From: Cristatella mucedo
Taxonomy: Eukaryota > Bryozoa > Phylactolaemata > Cristatellidae
Reading direction: 5' to 3'
NCBI GenBank assembly: GCA_009760855.2
Contig: WPIO01000035.1
Coordinates: 2,474,001-2,538,000 of the forward strand
Length of the DNA: 64,000 bases
Part shown: positions 23,560 through 35,311 of the stretch, one piece after another
How positions within the stretch are numbered: the first letter of the stretch is position 1
Layout of the letters: each line of letters starts with the position of its first letter
The notes under the pieces: generated by a model
What the model was told of the DNA's origin: nothing
Seen by the model: only the letters and a program-made list of their open reading frames with translations
The model's database searches: none
Translations under genes and position numbers: made by a program

Positions 23560-23960
23560 TTTCATCGCGTAGCACAATCTGGACTTTCATATCTATGCAG
23601 GATCATGCTATTCATGCTATGCTATTTATCACATACCTCGTTTCCACCCTTCCCAAAACCTCAAATTCTCTCAGCTCCATTGGAGCTCAATTGCAGTCAG
23701 TTGCAGTCGAGAAGTGGCTAACTTCCACAGATATTCGATTTTGATAATTCCAACTTTATAGTTATTTGAAAAAACCTTGTCTCACTCACAAACTGGAAAG
23801 CCTAACTGTCAATTTCGGCTAGGCCAACGCATTTCCTGTGGCCTAAGCATGGAATCTGGGTGCGCTATTCGAATATGAATTTCGGTGGATGGTCACATAA
23901 GCTCTGTAGGGTCATTGTGAGCCCATATACGATAAGCTGACGAAATCTATTGACCGAACG
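23560..23960 (+). mobile_element. LINE family A, decayed reverse transcriptase fragment
   Basis: GCACAATCTGGACTTTCATATCTATGCAGGAT (23570-23603) aligns with the YADD region of the 6-8.5 kb copy (7463-7493). The next 300 bases follow the same order (CTTCCCAAAACCTCAAATTC, CACAAACTGGAAAGCCTAAC, TGGTCACATAAGCTC). The GAT after TATGCA is the first catalytic aspartate codon, but the second is destroyed. Confidence 0.7.
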
Positions 23961-24488
23961 GCTCAATTCGAAAAGCACGAGACGATGAGAGCAAGTAGAT
24001 ATGCCTGCACTCTACTTCTCGAAGCCTTACCCATTTGGCTATAGGGACGACTGCTGCTCGGGGTCCTTTGCCCCACGAGCCCGCCTCACACGGTTGCCTT
24101 AGTACCGCCTCCTGCTTGGATTCCTATCCGTCACAGACGTAGTCTGGTCGCCGGTCTGGATGAGACCTGAACCCCCACATGATTCAACACGATCGGACTG
24201 GCACGATTTGATCCACGCCAGTGCCACTATGGCGTAATGCTACCGTACGTCTCAACGATCCTCGTCAAGGTATGCCTCTAATAACTAATAACAACTCACG
24301 TCAAGCCAACGCTTGACGGATAATAGTGAGGACCGATGTGGTCATACAGAGCTATGCCTGAACTCAAGGGAAACGCGATAGAGTGCGGGAGCCGCGTAGA
24401 TACAGCATGGCGGCTGGAGGCGTTGAGAAGCGATAACGACGTTCGCCGTTGAGGAGTCTCCCGCCGTAAGAGCTTCGTTTAAAATGTA

Positions 24489-24491
<3 letters not shown>
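23961..24491. other. Intergenic DNA, nothing recognised
   Basis: No feature identified. Confidence 0.45.
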
Positions 24492-26611
<2,120 letters not shown>

Positions 26612-26649
26612 ATGCATATGTACGTATGTATTTATATAACACGGGCTGC

Positions 26650-27200
26650 GCCCGGAGAGAGGAGCTACTTAGACGGACCTTAGCTTGCTCTTACGTAGCA
26701 TTCACTCGAGGAAATGACGTCTGTATTTGGCTACATCTGCAACTCCCGCCTTGCCGATCTTCTGCCAGCGAAATGAGACGCGTACAAGTAGTGCAAAATT
26801 TGGCAGCTCGGTTGGTCCGTCGAGAAAGCCTCTGCAGCCGACACCTTAGGCGACCCCTCTACGACCAGGGCACTGGTTACCCATCGACTGCTAGTGCATG
26901 GACATCAGTCTCCTGCCTCCAGCCTTTCGATTGCGTGTCCCTTCATTCTGTCGCTCGGTCTTACCTACCCACAATGCTTGCTCAGCATCGTGCATCCCGT
27001 CGTACCACCGGCTCCTTCGACCCTGGTCGTTGGGCTGTGTGCCTCTTACCACCGTCTATCCTCACACCCCTTGCCCTCAATTCCTTCGCTCCCAAAGCCT
27101 TGAACTCGCTATCAGCTGACAGCGGGACATCTCGCGACTTGACAATGATTACGAGGCTAAGAGCCCACGTGCTCCTCGCAGCCTTTGTTCTGTCCAGCTA
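26650..27200 (+). mobile_element. LINE, C-terminal reverse transcriptase fragment (divergent)
   Basis: The plus-strand frame reads RVQVVQNLAARLVRRES, then ASRRTTGSFD and FAPKALNSLSADSG, the same C-terminal signature order as LINE-A but with diverged sequence. It is GC-richer than the LINE-A copies and may be a separate subfamily. No 3' tail was found. Confidence 0.7.
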
Positions 27201-28000
27201 AGAATGGTCTTTTAAATGCTTAAAAAGCGCACTGGAATTGACGATGTAATCGTCCTCGTGAGACACTTTCTAAACGGCCAGTGCGAAGTGCATAAAAAAG
27301 AAGTGTCTGATCCTCCACCTTAGGAAAGGATTGCTGGATTATATCGTAGAGGAAACATTGACCTTCGCACTTGGAATTTTGGCTTACATTGCGATAATAG
27401 CATCCAACCGACAAACATTTCAGACGATAAAATGAATTTACTACGGGGGGGGGCATACGTAATACTACTAGATGTCTGCTTACGACGGTGTGGTTTATGG
27501 ATCGGTCTGAAATAGCTGCATCGATTATTGAATGAGAGTTTAAAATACGTATAGCTTGTCAAATATCGAAGTCGGCACATCAATTAAAAATAGAAATAAT
27601 TTGAGCTTAATTCTCACAGGACCTACATAATTGCTAGACTTGTAGTTAATAGTATTAGAGCGGTGGCTATGCGGTCAGAAAACTGTCGCGTTCAAGGCAT
27701 CTCCAACGCTCAGACGCATGCGTACTTAAGATCGAGACCAGAGAAGGGACCAAACCAGGATCGTGCTCAAGGGAGCCTAGCTGTGGGTACAGTTCGGCAA
27801 GCCATCCGGCATGCCGGAAAAAGAATAAGATTGCTCAACTGCTGCTAAAGTAAAAAACTGACCATCGGCCCAGGTTACAGATGGCATTTTCGGAAATACA
27901 TTTCTTGTGAATGTCTGCAAATACCTCGTGTGTTCCAGAATATCTGACACATTTTGTCAGCAGCTGCTGTTCATCTTCGTACCTTAAAAGTAAAGGTTGG
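27201..28000. other. Intergenic DNA, nothing recognised
   Basis: No coding frame or repeat recognised. A G-run lies at 27447-27454. Confidence 0.45.
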
Positions 28001-28158
28001 CTGATCAATCAGCCCCTTGTATAAAATGATGGAAGAGCCTTAGCGGCCATTATCCGGCTTGCAGTGGACAATAAAAGATTGCCTTCTACAGGACTCGAAC
28101 CTACGACCCGGGTTGTGAAGAGCGAGCACCTTACGCCTGGGCTAAGACCCAGAGGCTA
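28001..28158 (-). mobile_element. SINE family 1
   Basis: Reverse-strand copy. The B box complement GGACTCGAACCTACG is at 28091-28105 and the GGCTGATCAATCAGCC 3' end is at 28000-28015. The end of this copy is itself a short palindrome. Confidence 0.82.
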
Positions 28159-28659
28159 GACAACTTAGGTTACCATATTAGAGTTAGAGGTATTGACTAG
28201 TTGTTTGCCTTCTTCAGTTTTCCCACTAGCAACTAAGTCTGTTACACAGACGCTCGCTCGATTGGTGTTAGCATGCTACGATGGCTTTAAAAGCTCGACA
28301 GAACCATGCACCTTTGTCCATATGGCTTTATAGACTTAGGCTAAGACTAAGAGTACTGGTTATTGTGCATGCTGTCCGGAAGTACTTGACTTGGACTCTA
28401 CTTTTCATTGCTGGCGTTCAACGTGTGTGTGTGTGTGTGTGTGTGTTTGTGTGTGTGTTCGTGCGCGTGCGTTCGTGGGCTTGACAAGTGAAAACTCATT
28501 TGTAACTAGCTAAAGTTTTATTTTTGCGTTCCATAACTGTTTATGTTGAGCAGTTTACTTAATTTTAAGCTTGTGAGAGTACAAACCCAGACTTTCGAGT
28601 TCTGAATAAGAAGGCACTTGCTAGGTCAATCCAGCGTTCATGACTAACTAGCACATGCA
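28159..28659. other. Intergenic DNA with a GT microsatellite
   Basis: (GT)n with TTT and CGC interruptions lies at 28424-28470; otherwise nothing is recognised. Confidence 0.45.
28424..28470. repeat. (GT)n microsatellite
   Basis: Imperfect GT/GC run. Confidence 0.9.
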
Positions 28660-29382
28660 AGCCATTCGGGCTTGTTTAGATAAGGATACCACGTCTAAAT
28701 TGGTCCAAGCATTTGTGACATCCCGACTTGATTTCTGTAACTCGCTGCTTACTGGCCTAGCTGCATGTGCGATCAGGCGATTACAGCTGGTGCAAAAATC
28801 TGCAGCTAGGCTTGTCTGTCGTGAACATCGCAGTTGTCACATTACACCACTTCTCGCCGACCTGCATTGGCTCCCAGTCAAGCAACGGATCGACTTCAAA
28901 GTTTTGTCGCTCACTTTTAGGTCACTTCATTCTTTGGCTCCAGCCTATCTCTCAGATCTACTCCCCCACCAGGCCAAGCATCGTACCACCCGCTTTTCGG
29001 AATCCAACAGTTTAGCAATACCTCGTACAAACCTCAAATCCTTTGGAGACCGTGCATTTAGTTCGTATGCTCCCAAAGCCAGGAACTCCCTCCCGACTTG
29101 CGTCAGAACATCCCCTGACTTTGACCACTTTTAAAAAGAACTTGAAAACACCTATTTATGACAGCATTTAGTGAGTCCCTGTGATTCGTCCTTCATGTGG
29201 TTACGCGTGCTGACACTGTGCATGTCACCCCTAGCCACTTGGTTCATGTTGTTTATCAAGCATGATATTACTCACGATTCAATCGCGTTTCCCTTTGCAG
29301 CAAATGTAAAGCGCCTAGGAAGAGATTGAGTTCTCTGAGGGCGCTTTATCATGTGCATTATTATTATTATTATTATTATTAT
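28660..29382 (+). mobile_element. LINE family A, 5'-truncated copy with intact C-terminal frame
   Basis: The copy begins abruptly within the C-terminal region (IRACLDKDTTSKLVQAF) and keeps one open frame for about 155 codons to 29134 (LHWLPVKQRIDFKV, FGDRAFSSYAPKARNSLP). The 3' UTR, stem-loop and (ATT)n tail ending at 29382 follow. The stem AAAGCGCC (29308-29315) pairs with GGCGCTTT (29340-29347), and AGAGA (29321-29325) pairs with TCTCT (29332-29336). There is no reverse transcriptase core, so it is a dead-on-arrival insertion. Confidence 0.92.
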
Positions 29383-29975
29383 GAACGGACATGGGATTCG
29401 TATCGATTCATTTGCCTTTAAGAGATCGTGTACTGTAATCTCAAGCACATATAATGTACATTGACATACAACTCAGATGCATTCAAATAGTTCATGCCAT
29501 GCAAGTACGTGCATATTCATTTCATTCGAACCAACATTTACTCGGAACCCAAATTTCTCGGCATGTCAGTCTTCATTCTAATAGGTCCGATCAGCAGATT
29601 CCATTCATATTGGTCCTAATTATGGGCGCGATGTTTTTGTCGCGTCAGCAGGAACCACAGAGTATGCTGGCGGCGAGAGCCATCGTTTGACCGGCCTTTG
29701 AAAGATATCCAAGCCGATTTGATCTGGCTCGATGAGTTTTCTGCCGAGACTTCTCGCAGGCGAACTTCGAGCTGTGTATTTTCAAAATATTGCCATTCAG
29801 TGAATGCTTTACCTCACAATTCTACAGAGGGATGGCCATTTGTATTACGCTCGGTGCGATCAAATCCTCTTCCAAATGCGGACTAGTCCTTCAGATAATC
29901 GAGGCATTCCGTATTCGCCGGCGTTGCTGCTCACGTACTCGACTGGTCCGCTGCACCAGGCATGCTTCTCGTCTC
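29383..29975. other. Intergenic DNA, nothing recognised
   Basis: No feature identified. Confidence 0.45.
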
Positions 29976-30065
29976 TACTGCCTCTCGATCGCCCACTGCA
30001 GGGCTCGAACCCACGACCTCGGTTGTGAAGAGCGAGCTCCTTACCTCCTGGGCTATCACGGCATT
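29976..30065 (-). mobile_element. SINE family 1, head only
   Basis: Reverse-strand tRNA-like head with a perfect B box complement (GGGCTCGAACCCACGACC, 30001-30018) and the ACCTCCTGGGCTATCACGGC 5' end. The body and 3' tail are missing, which is unusual because SINEs normally lose the 5' end. Confidence 0.78.
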
Positions 30066-30963
30066 AGGGCAAGACCTGCAAATTTTTTAAATAGGGGGTA
30101 TAACCTTCTAAATTTTTGCTTGGGTGGGACTGGACCCGCAACTAATTAGTCAGAAATTATTGCGCAAACTCGTAGCGTTCCTTCAACACGAACTCGGCTG
30201 TTGCTCAGCGAGAGGAATTAAGACATAATTTTCTCGTTGGTTGCGGTCGGTCGACGTAGGTATAGGGAGCGGCCCAGGGCGTTCCACCATCGTACGAGGG
30301 GGGGGGGGCAAATGTCCCCTATCCCCTCTTCTTCTACCACGTCTGCAGCTTACCCCTATCCGAGTTCATACGAGCTCAGAGGATTCAGCAACCGGGGAAT
30401 TTAATTGTACGACGAGCTACGCGCGCTCCTTAATCTGTTGAATTTCACTTATGACATGGCAAAAGCGGAGGAGCGAATCCGGTAGGGCGGCACGGAGGTA
30501 GGGTAATCTTCCTATAATTACTATTATAATTATAATAATATTATAATATATAATAAATATAATTATAATTATAAATAATATAATTACTTCCTATAATTGC
30601 TACCCCACCCCACCCCCAGCAAGGCCAGCTCCGCAGGCCGCTAAGGTCCTGGGGTGCCATTCTGCTACGCTGTCCACCTTGCAGCGACGCCAGTGCTAAA
30701 CGCGTGCGCGTGGCGTGATTTCGTGCGAGTGCGTGCGTGCAGTCTCACAAAGCTAGCTGTCAGAAACTATCGTACGGAGCTCGTTATCACCCCGCGAGAG
30801 TAATTGGGAGCAGGCCCGCCACGTAGAACAACGCAAAACCAGTGCCCGTGCTGTGCTAGCTGGCGCTCTCCGAACGGAAGTCTTCACGGAAGAACCAAGA
30901 AACCAAGAGACACGTGGGAAAACTCGGCAGTTTGATCGAAAAGCGTTTTATTAATGCCCGAGC
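30066..30963. other. Intergenic DNA with G-run and AT-rich patch
   Basis: Contains a G-run at 30299-30308 and an AT-only patch at 30511-30600 built of TAATTA variants. No gene recognised. Confidence 0.45.
30511..30600. repeat. TAATTA-rich low-complexity patch
   Basis: About 90 bases of almost only A and T, with local self-complementarity. Confidence 0.9.
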
Positions 30964-32612
30964 AACCTTATCTTGAAACTTTTCTCCCAGTCAAAGAAGC
31001 CTTCTGGTCCTCTAGACCCCATTCCCGCTGCCTTACTTATACGATGCTTAGATCTGCTATTGCCATGCATGACTAACATAATAAATATGTCCTTACCCTC
31101 ACGTCAGGTCCTTTCACCTTTCCAAAAGGCTGCTGCGATGCCACTAATTAAGAAAGCAGCACTGGACCAAGAGGGCTGGAGTGGCTTCCATCCTTTCTCT
31201 CTTCTCTCGCTCTTATCAGATACACTAGAACGAGTTGTCGCAGTCCAGCTGAGCCTTTATATTGAGACCTCAAACCTAGCAACTAAGTTCCAGTCTGGTT
31301 TGAGAGCTAATCCCTCCACAGAGTCAGCATTGCTTACGGTGCATAACAACCTGCTCATTAATGCAGACTTGGGTAAAGTCTCTCTGCTTGTCCTGCTTGA
31401 TATTTCGGCAGCATTTGATATTATTGATCAACAAGTCCTTCTTGAGGGCCAGTCGCCTTGCCACGGCATCACTGGCACACCACTGCAATGGTTCAGGTCC
31501 GATCTCAGTGGGAGACTCCAGAGCATTGCTGTTTGATCGTCTGAGGAACCACTCAAGTACGGGGTACCTCAGGGCTCTTTTCTCGGTCCGCTTCTTTTCA
31601 CGGTGTATACTCCCTCTCTTGCCGAAGTGATCGCCAAACACAATCTAGGATTTCACTTCTATGCAGATGACACACAGTGGTAACTTTTCTCTGATTCATT
31701 CCGGCACTTCGGCACGTCGAATTCTCTGCACACCCTTGCTACATGTATTGATGACATCCGCACATGGATGGCAGCAAACTTTCCGAAACCGGAGGACAAA
31801 AAGCCAACTTACTAATTTGGGCAAACCACGTGTGATTCAGAAATTGGAAAACCTGCCGCTCAAAATCGGCTCCACTAGCATATCTCCTGATGTGTCATAA
31901 CATTGCCAAAATTCGGGCTTGCTTAGACAGGAATACTACATTCAAATTGGTCAATGCATTTTTTAAATCCCGCCTTAACTTCTGTAACTCTCATTGCTTA
32001 CTGGTCTCACAGCGTATGCAAGCAGGCACTAACAGTTGGTGCATAACTCTGCAGCTAGGATCATCTGTGGCAAGCATCGCGATTGCCACATCTTGCCACT
32101 TCTCTCGGACCTGCACTGGCTCCCAGCCAAGCACTGCTTCGACTTCAAGGTTCAGTCAGTTACTTTTAGGTCACTTCGTTCTCTGGCTCCAGCCTACCTA
32201 TCAGAACTACTCCCCAACCAGGCTAAGCATCGTGCCACCGGCTGTTCTGACTCGAATCGTTTAGCCATACCTCGTACAAGCCTCAAAGCCTTTGGAGACC
32301 GTGCCCTTAGTTCCTATGCACACTACCGACGCACCCCACAGCGTCCCCTGACATGACGGCAATAAAAAAGAAGCTTGAAACGAACACGTATATTACAGCA
32401 TTTTTTGGGTCCTTTTGAGTCGTTCTTTATGTGCTTGTAACCATACTTGCATGCTGATCCTGTGCATTTCACCCTAACCATGTTATCCTTGTTGTTTATT
32501 GAGCATGCTACCACTAACCATTCGATAGTGCTTCCTTTGCAGCAAACGGAAAGCGCCTAGAAAGAGATTGAGTTCTTTAAGGCCCCTATATCAAATGAAT
32601 TATTATTATTAT
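30964..32612 (+). mobile_element. LINE family A, 5'-truncated and frameshifted copy
   Basis: Starts at the reverse transcriptase N-terminal region (SQSKKPSGPLDPIPAAL) and includes FQSGLRANPSTESALL, VLLDISAAFDIIDQ and QWFRSDLSGRLQ. The frame breaks near 31537, where the TVNGQ-type segment is deleted. It continues through a YADD box codon set (TATGCAGATGAC, 31661-31672), a deletion between about 31890 and 31900, the C-terminal LHWLPAK region and a stem-loop tail with (ATT)n at 32590-32612. Not functional. Confidence 0.88.
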
Positions 32613-32712
32613 TAGTATTATTAAGTGTAAATGTTCTAGAAAAATATTGACTTCTCTGATGGAGCTAAATGAAATTCATTATTAGTATTATTAATATTAT
32701 TAATACTTGAAG
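32613..32712 (+). mobile_element. Second LINE-A 3' tail in tandem
   Basis: AAGTGTAAATGTTCTAGAAA..ATTGACTTCTCTGATGGAGCT..CATTATTAGTATTATTAATATT repeats the tail of the preceding element, with a decayed stem-loop. It is either an older insertion truncated to its tail or a template jump during retrotransposition. Confidence 0.7.
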
Positions 32713-33021
32713 GGACTTCACCTCTGGTGTTTTGGTCTCGGTCAGAGCAGTCCAAGTTCTGATACCCTCAAGTTGTGATGACCCCTTGTTTCCGTACCGT
32801 CTAGCATCGTGTCTCCGGAGAATGATCATAAGGCTAAGTAAACCAAGTCCGCGTTTGACAGTACCCGGTCCAAAAGCTCAGTATCCAGTTCAGTATCCAG
32901 CTCAGTAAGCACCCGGCAGCGGTATTCCAGCACGTGAGATACTGATGACAAATGACATCAGTAGCCAGTGATTAAATCTAATTACATCTATAAATAAATT
33001 ATCTTGTCTCATCTTCAGCGT
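32713..33021. other. Intergenic DNA upstream of the tRNA gene
   Basis: No feature identified. Confidence 0.45.
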
Positions 33022-33093
33022 GGCCTGTTGGTCTAGGGGTATGATTCTCGCTTAGGGTGCGAGAGGTCCCGGGTTCAAATCCCGGACAGGCCC
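33022..33093 (+). tRNA. tRNA-Pro (anticodon AGG)
   Basis: This 72-base gene folds into a complete cloverleaf. The acceptor arm GGCCTGT (33022-33028) pairs with ACAGGCC (33086-33092), with discriminator C at 33093. The anticodon stem CTCGC/GCGAG encloses the loop TTAGGGT, with AGG at 33054-33056. The T arm is CCCGG GTTCAAA TCCCGG. Sequence and length are typical of animal tRNA-Pro. The internal A box (TGGTCTAGGGG) and B box (GGTTCAAATCC) are intact, and a T5 terminator follows. Unlike the SINE heads nearby, the gene has no LINE-like tail, so it is very likely a functional copy that decodes CCU (and CCC through inosine). Confidence 0.97.
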
Positions 33094-33097
33094 TTAA

Positions 33098-33102
33098 TTT
33101 TT
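33098..33102 (+). terminator. RNA polymerase III terminator of tRNA-Pro
   Basis: A run of five T residues begins five bases after the tRNA discriminator base, the usual pol III stop signal. Confidence 0.88.
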
Positions 33103-33365
33103 AGTGTTTTGCCAGCTGACCCGATTCTGTTCGATTTTAGGGATCTGATTAACCAAGCAGGCAGGGAGGAGGGAACGCTAACAACGATGGTAAACTGCAA
33201 GTGCCCTTTTTTTGCTGGGGGGAAAAGGCATCGGGAGATTGATCCGAACTTCCCGCTTTTCTAGTCTGGCGACACTGCTAAAATATGTCTAATATATAAT
33301 ATATATAATAGTCATCAACGATTTCTCTAGCAACCCGTTAATAAGCGCATGGCAGTTATCCATTG

Positions 33366-33502
33366 CCGCCCTGGTTTTCCCAAGGGGTAAGATGCTCGCC
33401 TTTAATGAAAAAGGTCGTGGGCTTGAGCCCTGAGGCACATGTAAAACACCTGGATAGAGGTAAAGTTCTCTTTCGTTGCTGTACAAATGAATAGTTTTTA
33501 TA
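33366..33502 (+). mobile_element. SINE family 2
   Basis: The head CCCAAGGGGTAAGATGCTCGCC, the B-box-like GGGCTTGAGCCC, the body GAGGCACATGTAAAACACC and the LINE-A-like tail (AAAGTTCTCTTTCGTTGCTG..CAAATGAATAG) are in the family order. Confidence 0.8.
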
Positions 33503-34119
33503 TTTCGAATTGCATTACCTAACCATCCCGTCATGAAGTACTCCAAAGGGTCTTGCAAATCGGCAATATTATGAATTTGGAGGGCTCTGTAGCTGGCTTC
33601 TAATCAAGTGCTCACGACTAAGGTCGGAGTAAAAAATTATGCAGCAAGGTCAGAGAAGAATCTGAAGATGCAATGAAAGAAAGAGAAGGAGAGAGAGAGA
33701 GAGAGAGAGTTACGCAGGAGTCGTACTTTGCAGTCGTACTCGACAATGTCAATTGGAATCTGTCGAGTAGAAGAAGCTCTGTCTGATATGCTGGAAAGAA
33801 TCTCCGAAAGAAAGCAGGCAACCTCTACATTGGATCAGTGTGCAAGTGGCAAGCGCCCTTCTAATGAAAAAAAGTAATGCAGTTGAATAGCACCGGCCAA
33901 AAACTTTGCTGGACGTCGCACGATAAAATTATCTGGTTACTCTTTGAGTGCCTATTATTTATTCTTCTCTTTGTATTTGCCAATGTTTTCATTCTTTTGT
34001 TTTTGTTTCTTCTCCTGTTGCTTCGTGAACGAACATACCACAGTTCCCGTAACTTCCTTGTTATGAAGTATGTATATATGCACGGTTTAGATATATGCAT
34101 ATCTGTCATTAAATCCACC
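33503..34119. other. Intergenic DNA with a short (GA)n tract
   Basis: (GA)n at 33688-33709. An 89-codon leucine/phenylalanine-rich frame at 33877-34146 is AT-rich chance sequence with no homology that I recognise. Confidence 0.45.
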
Positions 34120-34630
34120 AAGTCACAAAGACTACTTAGGCATTAGGCTAAAGAGCTCTTAGGGAAGAAATCGACGGCAGGGAGGCTTTGGATGGCCTAT
34201 GGTAGCCAATTGACTCCACCTGACGAAGCAAAGACAAAGTGAAAGTGGGAGTCATACCTGGTTCAGCTGGAAAGTAGTGGATGCAAATAGTATGAAGGTA
34301 GTATCGAAAGACGGCGGCAAATGATTTGCCTGAGTTGACAGTATGAGAGATTTCTTTACGCGTATATTTTGGAAATGACCTTCACAGTCTAGTATCTTCA
34401 GAGCAAAAGCTTTTGCTGCAAAAGATCTTAAGTGAAAGGGCAGAATCTGTCGTTCACAGAGGGATCGAGAGCTTGGGAAGACTGGAACCAGTCCTACAAT
34501 TGAGCTATGTATGAAGGTGAAACTACGGGGGAAGCCTTGAGGGTCACAGTTGAACTTTGCTTTGTATCCGATGAAAAAACTGGATTAATCGCAGCTTCTT
34601 TAGCAAAGAATGCTGAATGTGTCTGAATAT
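34120..34630 (-). mobile_element. LINE family B, reverse-strand 3' fragment
   Basis: Begins with the tail CCAAGTCACAAAGACTACTTAGG and continues with blocks found in the same order at 58795-59300 (GGAAGACTGGAACC..AGTCC, ATGAAGG..GGGGGAAGCCTTGAGGGTCA, TTGTATCCGATGA). Diverged and non-coding. Confidence 0.65.
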
Positions 34631-35115
34631 ATTGGAGTTATTGACCAACCTTGCAGTCGTATTCACTAACCGCTATTGGGGGCTGGTGGCATCTTTATTG
34701 ACTCTCGGCAGCGATGGCAGTCGCATCGGGAAAAGTGAGGAGCGGCCTACAAACCTTAATTCTTCTTCCACCCAATAGGTTTAGCAGCTGCTAGCAATCA
34801 TCAAAGGGAACCCATTTCCGCATACCCCTGCAGTTATGCAAGCAGCAGGCTTACGATCCACTACGTCGCAGAGACGAGATGCTACTTGCAGTCGTGTCTT
34901 ACAGTTCACCTGCTGCAGTAGCATGTATTTTATGTCATTTATTGGACTAAATTTAGAAATATAAAACAGGGAGTTCGATTGGAAGTTGAAACTGGTAACA
35001 AACCTCTACTTTATTACGGCTTCAATCACGAAAGATTGTAATAACCAGGCACTGAAGTAGCGAGTGAACGGTGTTATGTATGTTGTACATTTCTAGCATC
35101 AACCCATTATTGCAA
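34631..35115. other. Intergenic DNA, nothing recognised
   Basis: No feature identified. Confidence 0.45.
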
Positions 35116-35140
35116 AACACACGCACACATATATATATAC

Positions 35141-35188
<48 letters not shown>

Positions 35189-35205
35189 GTACCCATAACC
35201 ATATG

Positions 35206-35242
<37 letters not shown>
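35116..35242. repeat. (TA)n and (CA)n microsatellite cluster
   Basis: Two TA blocks separated by TGTACCCATAACCATATG, ending in a CA run (35230-35242). Confidence 0.96.
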
Positions 35243-35311
35243 GGGTACAAGAGCCACTTGTAGGTGAATTTCTATGATATGTAGGAAGAGACGAAGGTAC
35301 GCACAAAATTC

